A stretch of 9,253 nucleotides of DNA from Betaproteobacteria bacterium. Lineage in GTDB: Bacteria; Pseudomonadota; Gammaproteobacteria; Burkholderiales; Burkholderiaceae. Positions within the stretch are counted from its first letter, which is position 1; every line of letters starts with the position of its first letter. The position numbers and the translations under genes are program-made. The DNA is taken from contig RFXC01000175.1 in NCBI GenBank assembly GCA_009921765.1, positions 1-9,253 on the forward strand. Direction: 5' to 3'. The notes under the pieces were generated by a model, which saw only the letters and a program-made list of their open reading frames with translations, ran no database searches and was not told where the DNA came from. Shown piece after piece: positions 1 to 6,085 of this stretch.

Positions 1-656
1 AGATCGTTGAGCGCCTGCGCGCCACCCCGGTAGGAGATCAGGGTGATGTCCAGCCCCGCCGAGGCTTTGAGGAGTTCGGCCGACAGCCGACTGGAGGTAC
101 CGGCTCCCGGGGTGGAGAACATCACCCGGTTGGGTTCCTTTGCTGCCCTCAGAAACTCGGCCATGGATTTGATCCCGCTGGCGGGATTGACCACCAGCAG
201 CTGCGGACTGCGAACCATCAACGAGACCGGGACGAAATCCTTGACCGGATCGTGCGTGACCCCCTTGTAGAGGAACGGGTTGGTTGCGAAGCTGTCGAAT
301 ACCACGCCCAGCGTGTAACCGTCGGCAGCGGTTTTCGCAAGCGAGTTGGTGGCCACGACGCCGCCGGCTGCCGCAATATTTTCTACGACGACGGCCTGGC
401 CGAACTGCTCGGCCATTTTTGGCGCCACCAGGCGAGCCGCGATATCGGTCACGCCGCCGGGCGGATACGGCACCACGATCCGGATCACCCGCTGAGGAAA
501 GTCTCCCGCGCTGGCCGGTGTGGCCTGCGCCTTGACACCAGACGAGTGACCCAGGAGGGTTGAGCCGGCCAGGAGCCCCGCGCACAGCAGGGCGCGGCGC
601 GACGAAGGGGCACGAACAACCGGCACGGCGCGGATCGCTCCGCGCAACCGCATCAT
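1..656 (-). CDS. Bug/TctC-family tripartite tricarboxylate transporter substrate-binding protein (3' end beyond window)
   Basis: Periplasmic solute-binding protein of the Bug (TctC) family, which captures small carboxylates, often aromatic acids, for a TctAB-type transporter. About 218 residues are visible; family members are usually near 320, so roughly the last third lies beyond the window edge. The N-terminus is basic (MMRLRGAIRA), then hydrophobic (ALLCAGLLAG), and ends in a likely signal-peptidase site after KAQA (residue 45). The Bug signature PYPPGGVTD sits at about residues 63-71, followed by the usual VVEN and ADGYTL motifs. The chosen ATG (656-654) lies 2 nt after the hydrolase stop, with a GAGAG purine stretch 7 nt upstream. 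An in-frame ATG at 671-669 preceded by GAGGT would add five residues and overlap the hydrolase gene, so the start is ambiguous. It is the last visible gene of the catabolic train, suggesting it feeds that pathway. The ligand cannot be read from sequence. Confidence 0.93.
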   Translation of the reverse strand, partial: MMRLRGAIRAVPVVRAPSSRRALLCAGLLAGSTLLGHSSGVKAQATPASAGDFPQRVIRIVVPYPPGGVTDIAARLVAPKMAEQFGQAVVVENIAAAGGVVATNSLAKTAADGYTLGVVFDSFATNPFLYKGVTHDPVKDFVPVSLMVRSPQLLVVNPASGIKSMAEFLRAAKEPNRVMFSTPGAGTSSRLSAELLKASAGLDITLISYRGGAQALND

Positions 657-658
657 GA

Positions 659-1537
659 TCAGCTCTCGCATGGCAGATACCTCGCTAGCCAGTCGCCCAC
701 GACACGCCAGACCCGCTGGTTGCCCTCGGCGAACATGAAATGATTGGTGTCACCAAACAGATGGAGATCCTTGGGCATGCCAGCCTTGTCAAAAAGCGCC
801 AGCGACTGCTCGGTGGGCGTGACCGAATCGACCGAGCTGTGAAGCAGCAACAGCGGCCTCGGACTGATCTGATGGACCACTTCCTCGGCACGAAAATCAA
901 ACATGCTCTGCGCGGTTTCGGCGGTGAATTCATCAAGCGATCCGGTGACGAGTTGGCGCTTCAGTCCCGGTGGAATCGGGACGATCTCGCCCCGCGGCAC
1001 CATCATAGACTGGCCGGTGCGCTCGCGATATGCGCGCCCCTCGGCGAGCATCGCGGTAAAGCGCTGCCAGGCCTCGGGCGTCGTGTGCTGACCGCGAAAC
1101 TTGCGCTCACCGTGCCCCCAGCCGCCGCTCGATATTGCACCGGCGAGCCCTGACTCCACCGCTGCCGCATACACAGCCACCGCACCGCCAAAGCTCGAGC
1201 CCGCCACCACAATGGCATCACCCTTCACCTGCGGCTGCGTGCGCAGATGACGGAACGCATCGACCGTGCATTGCACCTGCTCGAGGCAGATGAGGTTGCC
1301 GCGCGGGCCTTCGCTTGCCCCACAGCCCGGCATGTCAAAGCGAAACGTGGCGTAGCCCATGCGATCGAATTCATCGCAGGGCCCTGTGACATTGCCTGCG
1401 GTCATGTTGCTGCCAAAGCCGTGCAGCACAATCACGGTGGGGCGCGCCTTCCCCGGGACCGCCTGCGCCGGGATCCGCAGTCGCGCGGCAATCTTCCAGC
1501 CCTGGGACATGAAACTCTGTTCGAGATCGGTGCTCAT
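659..1537 (-). CDS. alpha/beta-fold hydrolase
   Basis: A 292-residue soluble alpha/beta hydrolase. The oxyanion-hole region is LHGFGSN (residues 38-44). The nucleophile elbow is GSSFGG (113-118), with Ser115 as predicted nucleophile. Asp237 (in SSVDSVTP) and His266 (in DTNHF) complete a plausible triad. A cap-like insert lies at about residues 140-200. The ATG at 1537-1535 overlaps the stop of the upstream VOC gene in an ATGA arrangement and has GGAGG 9 nt upstream. The open frame extends to 1678, but that extension only shadows the Ala-rich tail of the VOC protein and is not expected to be translated. It ends 2 nt before the TctC gene. Hydrolases placed after an extradiol dioxygenase commonly cleave meta-ring-fission products, but this one resembles general serine hydrolases (S15/dienelactone-hydrolase-like) rather than a clear MhpC/BphD. 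The fold is secure; the substrate is inferred only from context. Confidence 0.93.
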   Translation of the reverse strand: MSTDLEQSFMSQGWKIAARLRIPAQAVPGKARPTVIVLHGFGSNMTAGNVTGPCDEFDRMGYATFRFDMPGCGASEGPRGNLICLEQVQCTVDAFRHLRTQPQVKGDAIVVAGSSFGGAVAVYAAAVESGLAGAISSGGWGHGERKFRGQHTTPEAWQRFTAMLAEGRAYRERTGQSMMVPRGEIVPIPPGLKRQLVTGSLDEFTAETAQSMFDFRAEEVVHQISPRPLLLLHSSVDSVTPTEQSLALFDKAGMPKDLHLFGDTNHFMFAEGNQRVWRVVGDWLARYLPCES

Positions 1538-2565
1538 GAGCGGTTGCCTCCGGTTGGGGCGGGTTGCGCTGCGGCCGCGCGTTTGGCGGCGCGCGCGGCA
1601 TCGATCGCGCGAGCAGCAGACAACGATGGCCGCGCGGCATTGGCGGGCGGCGGTGGGATGCCTTCGGCCAGATGCCACTCGCTGAAACGGTTCACCCGAT
1701 ACTGATGAGGTTTCCAGTGTTCGGTGACAAAGTCGGGGTCGCAGAAATATTCCACCGCGCCACCCAATGGGTTCTTGAAGTACCAGAAATACGCCGAAGA
1801 GATGGGATGTCGACCCGGACCCACCGCGGTCGCCCAGCCTTTGTCAGAGAACGCGCGACCGCCTCCGAACACCTCGTGCGGCGACTGCACCTCGAAGGCA
1901 AGGTGGTGAAGCGCGCTGTGCCCATGCGGGCTCTTGAGCAGGAACACATTGTGGTGTTCGCTACGACGAGCCCAGCGCAGGAACACCCCTGCTCCTCCCA
2001 CATAGCGGTCGGAAAGCCAGAAGCCCAGCCGCTTGCGATAGAACACCTCGGCCTGATCGACGTCGGGCACGAAAAACACGATGTGCCCGATCTGCCAGGG
2101 CCGCGCCTGCTCGTGAACACTGGCGATCGTGTCCACCCGCCGGCGCGATCCCGGCTGGTTGTAGGCCTGCGCGGCGGGCGGTGGGATCGATGTTCGCGCC
2201 GACACGGCCAGGCTGAGCGTGATGCCGCTGTCATCCTGAAACCGCAAGCGCCCATCGGGTTGCTCGTCGACCGAGCGGTCACGAGCGAGTTCGTCGCCCA
2301 GGCGTTCAAGATCGCGTCGCGACTTGACCGCAAGCACGAACTCCCGAAACTGAGAGTCGGGCGCGACGCGCGGCGCGAGCCCCTTGGTGCCCTCACGATA
2401 CACATGCAGCTCGGTCCCGTTGCCCGTGGCAAACGCAAGACGCGAACGCGTGGCGGCGACTTTGCGAAGCCCCCAGTCAATGAAAAACCGACGCGGCTGA
2501 TCCAGCGCCTCAGCGCCAAAGATCACGCGGTCTATTCCAACATAGTCCAAGGACAACTCCTTCAT
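1534..2565 (-). CDS. two-domain VOC protein, probable type I extradiol ring-cleavage dioxygenase
   Basis: A 343-residue vicinal-oxygen-chelate protein with an N-terminal VOC module (about 8-122) and a catalytic-type C-terminal module (about 157-280). Compared by spacing with BphC (2,3-dihydroxybiphenyl 1,2-dioxygenase), the metal ligands correspond to His161 (GHIVFFV), His221 (HHLAFEV) and Glu272 (AVEYF). The other catalytic residues match His205 (EHHNVF), His253 (GRHPISS) and Tyr262 (WYFKNPLGG). The set and spacing fit Fe(II) or Mn(II)-dependent meta-cleavage of a catechol. After residue 300 comes an odd Ala/Pro-rich tail (EGIPPPP, then AKRAAAAQPA) that the family does not need. The ATG at 2565 has GGGAA 6 nt upstream, but AAGGAG inside the first codons could drive a TTG start at codon 6. 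It lies 45 nt after pobA and overlaps the hydrolase gene by 4 nt. The family is certain, ring cleavage is likely, and the substrate is unknown. A glyoxalase-like or isomerase role is the alternative. Confidence 0.88.
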   Translation of the reverse strand: MKELSLDYVGIDRVIFGAEALDQPRRFFIDWGLRKVAATRSRLAFATGNGTELHVYREGTKGLAPRVAPDSQFREFVLAVKSRRDLERLGDELARDRSVDEQPDGRLRFQDDSGITLSLAVSARTSIPPPAAQAYNQPGSRRRVDTIASVHEQARPWQIGHIVFFVPDVDQAEVFYRKRLGFWLSDRYVGGAGVFLRWARRSEHHNVFLLKSPHGHSALHHLAFEVQSPHEVFGGGRAFSDKGWATAVGPGRHPISSAYFWYFKNPLGGAVEYFCDPDFVTEHWKPHQYRVNRFSEWHLAEGIPPPPANAARPSLSAARAIDAARAAKRAAAAQPAPTGGNRS

Positions 2566-2610
2566 TCAGGTTCCCGAAATGAACATGCCGGTTCGTCACC
2601 CCCACACAGG

Positions 2611-3813
2611 TCAGCCCGGCCGATCAAGAAATGCCAGGCTCCCCTCGATCGGAAGGCCCGCGTATTGCTCGGCAAGCGCGCGCTGTGCGCTGGGCGTGGC
2701 CTTCAGAAACTCGAGCTCGTATTCCTGCGCGCGCTGATCGAAATCGGTGGCCTCAGGGAAGCGGTGCAGCAGATTGGTGAGATACCAGGAAGTGCGAACC
2801 GAGTGCCATACGCGCCGGAGCGCGACGGTGCTGTAGTCATCCAGCTGGTCGAGACGACCGGTTCGATAAAAGTCCACCAGCGCACGCCCAAGATAGGTGA
2901 CATCCGACACCGCGAGGTTCAGACCCTTCGCACCCGTGGGTGGCACGATATGCGCGGCATCACCCGCCAGAAACAGGCGGCCAAACTGCATGGGCTCGGT
3001 CACAAAGCTCCTGAGGGGCGCAATGGATTTCTCAACGGGCGGCGCAGGCTGTATGCCCGCAGCCAGATCAGGCGGAAAGCGCGCAATCAACTCAGGCCAG
3101 AAGCGCGCGTCGGGCCAGTCATCGACGCTGTCCGAGAGCGGCACCTGGATATAAAACCGTGCTAGCTGGGGATTGCGCATCGATGCCAAAGCAAATCCGC
3201 GCGGATGGTTGGCATAGACAATCTCGGGTAGGGGCGGTGTGGGCGCGAGCACACCCAGCCAGCCGAAGGGATAAATCTTTTCGTATTCCCGAAGCACGCC
3301 GGCAGGCACCGACCGGCGGGATGCGCCATGAAACCCGTCGCACCCTGCGATGAAGTCGCAACGCAGTTGCCGCTGCTGTCCGGCCACCCGGTACTCGATC
3401 AAGGGCTCGGCCGAATCGAGTTCGCTCAACCGTACATCCTCCGCCTCGAACTCGATTCGAGCCCGCCGCCGGTCGGCCGCAAGAAACAGATCTTCCTGAA
3501 TGCGCGTCTGCCCATAGGCGGTAAAGCGCTTGCCAACCTGCGTGGCGCAATCGATGAAAAAGCTGCTGCGCCCAGACCAGACTATCTTCATCCCGTCATG
3601 CACATGCCCTTCGGCATGCAACCGCTCGGCAAGGCCGAGCCGGCTGAGCACCTCCACCGTGCTTTGCTCGAGTACGCCCGCGCGAATCCGACCGAGCACG
3701 TGGTCGCGGCTTTGCCGCTCGATCACCACGGATTCAATACCCGCCCGAGCCAGCATTTCGGACAAGAGCATGCCGGCGGGGCCTGCGCCAATCACAGCCA
3801 CCTGCGTTTTCAT
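2611..3813 (-). CDS. pobA: 4-hydroxybenzoate 3-monooxygenase (p-hydroxybenzoate hydroxylase)
   Basis: A 400-residue group A flavin monooxygenase converting 4-hydroxybenzoate plus NAD(P)H and O2 to protocatechuate in the cytoplasm; Pseudomonas PobA has 394 residues. It begins MKTQVAVIGAGPAG like the classic enzyme, with the FAD GxGxxG at residues 9-14. The conserved GRIRAGVLEQ is at 41-50, the DG motif CDGFHG at 158-163, and the flavin GD motif GDAAHIVPPTGAKGLN at 284-299. Substrate-site residues of the Pseudomonas enzyme are all present one position earlier: Tyr200, Ser211, Arg213, Arg219, Tyr221 and Tyr384. In the coenzyme-specificity helix, Arg33 and Gln34 are kept but Tyr38 is His38. The ATG at 3813 is chosen because MKTQVA is conserved; upstream in-frame codons do not resemble the family, and the nearest SD-like AGGA is rather far away. 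It sits 31 nt after the DUF2783-like gene. Identity is very likely; a close relative acting on a related hydroxybenzoate is possible. Confidence 0.93.
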   Translation of the reverse strand: MKTQVAVIGAGPAGMLLSEMLARAGIESVVIERQSRDHVLGRIRAGVLEQSTVEVLSRLGLAERLHAEGHVHDGMKIVWSGRSSFFIDCATQVGKRFTAYGQTRIQEDLFLAADRRRARIEFEAEDVRLSELDSAEPLIEYRVAGQQRQLRCDFIAGCDGFHGASRRSVPAGVLREYEKIYPFGWLGVLAPTPPLPEIVYANHPRGFALASMRNPQLARFYIQVPLSDSVDDWPDARFWPELIARFPPDLAAGIQPAPPVEKSIAPLRSFVTEPMQFGRLFLAGDAAHIVPPTGAKGLNLAVSDVTYLGRALVDFYRTGRLDQLDDYSTVALRRVWHSVRTSWYLTNLLHRFPEATDFDQRAQEYELEFLKATPSAQRALAEQYAGLPIEGSLAFLDRPG

Positions 3814-3844
3814 GGGTCTGGGAAGATTCCTGTTCTGGGTCGGA

Positions 3845-4051
3845 TCACGGGATCGGGCGAACCGGCAACGGCGTGACACCGCTCAGCGCGGCGTCGAGTG
3901 CACGACGGACTGCGGCATGATCGTCAATCTGCTCGATCAGAAGCAGACAGAGTCTTGAAAGACGCTGCACCTGCTCACCGCGATCGGGCGTGTCGGTGAG
4001 GGCAATCAGATCTTCCAGAAGATCGTCAATCTGCTGCTGGGACAGGTTCAT
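3845..4051 (-). CDS. small DUF2783-like protein coupled to FAD monooxygenase
   Basis: A 68-residue acidic, mostly helical protein with no signal peptide or membrane segment. It has a helical first half (about residues 3-22, QQQIDDLLEDLIALTD), a Leu-rich stretch (about 30-43, RLSRLCLLLIEQID), then AVRRALDAAL and a Pro-rich end. Size, the LxxRLxLLLxxxIxD pattern and position directly after a class A FAD monooxygenase match DUF2783, a family of unknown function. Its ATG overlaps the monooxygenase stop (ATGA), and a strong AGGAGG lies 10 nt upstream, so the two proteins are probably made in step. An accessory or partner role for the monooxygenase is inference from this coupling. The coding call is strong because of the SD, the overlap and the coherent helix pattern. 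The family name is from memory of the pattern, not from a search. Confidence 0.75.
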   Translation of the reverse strand: MNLSQQQIDDLLEDLIALTDTPDRGEQVQRLSRLCLLLIEQIDDHAAVRRALDAALSGVTPLPVRPIP

Positions 4052-5772
4052 GGCGTCAGCACCTCCTCGAGCGCCGCGTGCTGTTGCGCAGGGTCAGACG
4101 AAATGTCGGTTGACAGCACATGGCCATCGGGCCGGATCAACCAGACGCCGGCAGGAGGCACAGGGAGTTGACGTTCAAGTGCTGCCCAACCGGCATCGTC
4201 GCAGCACGCAAGGACGTTCACACGCCGGAGTGCGTCTTCACCGGGCGCATGGGGTTCAGGCTGCGGACAGTCCCCGCCCTCATCAAAGCTCAACGCGGTA
4301 AATCCGTGGCCGAGCAGATCATGCAGATAGCGCGGCGCATCACCGCTTCGGAGCCGCACGTTGGGCAGGGCACGGCCGACCGCTGCGTTGACGGGCGCCT
4401 GCGCGCTGCCCCCCGCTCCCGCCGCACCGACTCCTCCCGCCGCACCGACTCCTCCCGCTGCACCGACTCCTCCTGCCGCACCCGCTCTGGCTGCTGCCGC
4501 GCCACGTCGCCGCCCGCCATAAACCGCCGGCGCGGAAAGCCGCCCCGTGTTGATCATTCGCGCCGCAAGCGGATGCCGGCTGGCCAGCGCCACGATCGCC
4601 TCACGCCAGAGCGCCGCCGACGGCTGGTCGGCAGGATGGACAAAGCGCGCCGAGCGTCGGGTCTGGCGAATGTTTTCCATCGCGGCCTGGTGGCGCTCGT
4701 CGCTGTATTGATCGAGCAGCGACGGCGCAGCACGACCCGACAGCACCAGCGACAGGCGCCAGCCCAGCGCGTCGGCATCCTGAATGCCACCGTTGCCGCC
4801 GCGCGCGCCAAAGGGCGACACCACATGGGCCGCATCGCCCGCAAACAGCACCCGCCCGTGACGATAGGACGCAAGACTTTCGTGCCGATACTGCCAGACA
4901 CCCGACCAGGCAATATCGAACGCCACCGCGGGGCCCAGCAGGCGCCGCACCCGTTCGCGCATGCCCGCTTCGCTCGCCGCCTGCTCGGCGTCTTCGTGCG
5001 GGCTCATCTGAAAATCGAGCCGCCACGTGCCGTCGGCCATCCGGTGCCGCCACACCGCGCGACCGAAATTGGCGCTGCAGTCAAGCCAGGTCCAGCGCTC
5101 CTCCGGAATGTCGGCATTTTTTGCCACGATATCGATGATGATCCAGCGGTCTTCGGTTCGGTCAAAGACCACCGGCGCAAGGCCGAGGCCATCGCGAACC
5201 CGGCTCGACGAGCCGTCGCAGCCCACCACCCAGTCCGCGAGCATCCGGTATCGGCCCTCAGGCGTTGACACCTCGAGCTCGACCGGTTCGGCATCACCGC
5301 GCGGGTGCACGCCCTCCACCCGGTTGAGCCAGCGAAGGTCGGCTTGACCCGTGGCCCGGAGCGCATCGACCAGAAACTGCTCAACGTAGTATTGCTGCAG
5401 ATTGGTGAAACCGTTGAAGCGCAGGTCGGGCTCCTGCTGCAGCCGGAACGACGTGACCTCGGCATCGCGGCACAGCACCCGCCCCACATTCCAGGTCACC
5501 CCTTTGCTCACGATCTTGTCCCCCACCCCCAGCCGGTGAAAGATATCGAGCGTGCGCTGCGCCCAGACGATGCCGCGCGAGGCAAGCCCTCGCACACCGA
5601 CTGTGTCGTCGTCGTCCAGCACCAGCACACGATGACCGCGTCGCACCAGATCGAGCGCAAGCGTGAGGCCGGTGAGGCCAGCCCCCACGATCACCAGCGG
5701 ATAGCGCTGCGGCCCCACAACCTCGTCGAGGTCAGCGGGCCGTACAAAAGGATAACGAGGCAGTTCGAACAC
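4048..5772 (-). CDS. FAD-dependent aromatic monooxygenase (MhpA/phenol-hydroxylase-like), with repeat-expanded linker
   Basis: A 574-residue class A flavoprotein hydroxylase expected to use NAD(P)H and O2 to hydroxylate a phenolic ring. The start MFELPRYPFVRP followed by the Rossmann GxGxxG (VGAGLTGL, 29-36) is typical of MhpA-like enzymes. The DG motif CDGSSSRVR is at 185-193, and the flavin GD motif AGDAAHVVSPFGARGGNGG is at 311-329. A C-terminal thioredoxin-like domain (about 465-574), as in phenol hydroxylases, ends with GVWLIRPDGHVLS. Between the FAD part and this domain is a Gly/Ala linker with three AAGGVG repeats (432-449). The start codon is GTG at 5772-5770, fixed by the conserved N-terminus. 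No SD precedes it, but a small ORF stops 2 nt upstream, suggesting coupling. It overlaps the DUF2783-like gene by 4 nt. Class is secure. The substrate is unknown; PobA next door argues for a different, consecutive or alternative hydroxylation. Confidence 0.93.
   Translation of the reverse strand: MFELPRYPFVRPADLDEVVGPQRYPLVIVGAGLTGLTLALDLVRRGHRVLVLDDDDTVGVRGLASRGIVWAQRTLDIFHRLGVGDKIVSKGVTWNVGRVLCRDAEVTSFRLQQEPDLRFNGFTNLQQYYVEQFLVDALRATGQADLRWLNRVEGVHPRGDAEPVELEVSTPEGRYRMLADWVVGCDGSSSRVRDGLGLAPVVFDRTEDRWIIIDIVAKNADIPEERWTWLDCSANFGRAVWRHRMADGTWRLDFQMSPHEDAEQAASEAGMRERVRRLLGPAVAFDIAWSGVWQYRHESLASYRHGRVLFAGDAAHVVSPFGARGGNGGIQDADALGWRLSLVLSGRAAPSLLDQYSDERHQAAMENIRQTRRSARFVHPADQPSAALWREAIVALASRHPLAARMINTGRLSAPAVYGGRRRGAAAARAGAAGGVGAAGGVGAAGGVGAAGAGGSAQAPVNAAVGRALPNVRLRSGDAPRYLHDLLGHGFTALSFDEGGDCPQPEPHAPGEDALRRVNVLACCDDAGWAALERQLPVPPAGVWLIRPDGHVLSTDISSDPAQQHAALEEVLTP
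4062..4067 (-). promoter_or_regulatory. strong ribosome binding site for the DUF2783-like gene
   Basis: On the minus strand this reads AGGAGG and ends 10 nt before the ATG at 4051. It lies within the last codons of the FAD monooxygenase gene, so the small gene can reinitiate efficiently despite the overlapping stop. It supports the small ORF as real. Confidence 0.75.
4424..4477. repeat. 18-bp tandem repeat, three copies, inside the monooxygenase linker
   Basis: Three head-to-tail 18-bp units (4424-4441, 4442-4459, 4460-4477) of the form gcaccgactcctcccgcc. Copies 2 and 3 each differ from the first by one base (final c to t, and one c to t). Flanking DNA on both sides is a degraded version. 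On the coding (minus) strand each unit reads Ala-Ala-Gly-Gly-Val-Gly, so copy-number change would keep frame and only lengthen the linker. Confidence 0.95.
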
Positions 5773-5774
5773 TG

Positions 5775-5861
5775 TCAGGCAGCGGCGAGCGCACTGGGCG
5801 GGGTTTGGTGATCGGGCGCCGCGCTTCGCACCGACCAGCCATCAAACCTGAATTCGATCAT
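5775..5861 (-). CDS. possible 28-residue leader peptide upstream of the monooxygenase
   Basis: A short ORF starting MIEFRFDGWSVRSAA and ending SALAAA. It has a near-consensus GAGGAG (5868-5873) 6 nt before its ATG. Its stop is 2 nt before the GTG start of the FAD monooxygenase, which itself has no visible SD. It could be a leader whose translation delivers ribosomes to the weak GTG start, or simply the untranslated leader with a chance SD. An in-frame ATG at 5882 (MIPEETQ...) and the full open frame back to 6008 are longer options. No family is recognised. Confidence is low because the peptide is tiny and shows no domain. Confidence 0.3.
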   Translation of the reverse strand: MIEFRFDGWSVRSAAPDHQTPPSALAAA

Positions 5862-6085
5862 CTGGGTCTCCTCGGGAATCATGGTGATCCGACCGCCGGC
5901 CCGCTTTGGGGGCCTGACCGCCAGCGGCTGATCGGCCGCACACTGTCGGGCAAGATCCTGCCCAAAGCCGGCCCGAAGGGCAAGGCCGCGCACGAGCGTT
6001 CTGCCCATTGCCTGACCGAATCGAAACGATCATGGTCCATGGCTGCGATACTGGGAGATCCTTCATCGCCCACGCCCGCCCCGCC
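5862..6085. promoter_or_regulatory. divergent intergenic region, presumed promoters for both transcription units
   Basis: About 220 nt between the minus-strand catabolic train and the plus-strand MaoC-Pta gene must hold the promoters of both if they start here. I see no convincing -35/-10 pair. One imperfect inverted repeat, gggca(6 nt)tgccc at 5948-5963, is the only operator-like element and is weak. Open frames in this stretch resemble no family. No regulator gene is in the window, so the controlling protein is unknown. Confidence 0.4.

Noticed and set aside
1538..1678. N-terminal extension of the hydrolase to 339 residues
   Set aside because: The extra residues are Arg/Cys-rich and shadow the Ala-rich tail of the dioxygenase. 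The ATGA overlap with GGAGG marks a better start at 1537.
1564..3165. 533-codon plus-strand open frame
   Set aside because: It runs antisense to the dioxygenase and pobA genes, is Arg/His/Gly-rich, shows no domain, and arises from GC-rich third-position bias of the real genes.
4424..4477. Short tandem repeats as a CRISPR-like array
   Set aside because: The units are directly adjacent without spacers and encode an in-frame Gly/Ala linker.
4120..5268. 382-codon plus-strand open frame
   Set aside because: Antisense to the FAD monooxygenase, very Arg-rich with no motif. The intact flavin motifs are on the other strand.
5948..5963. Inverted repeat gggca-6-tgccc as an operator
   Set aside because: Arms are only 5 bp in GC-rich DNA, with no promoter located around them. 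It is mentioned as weak and not called as a site.
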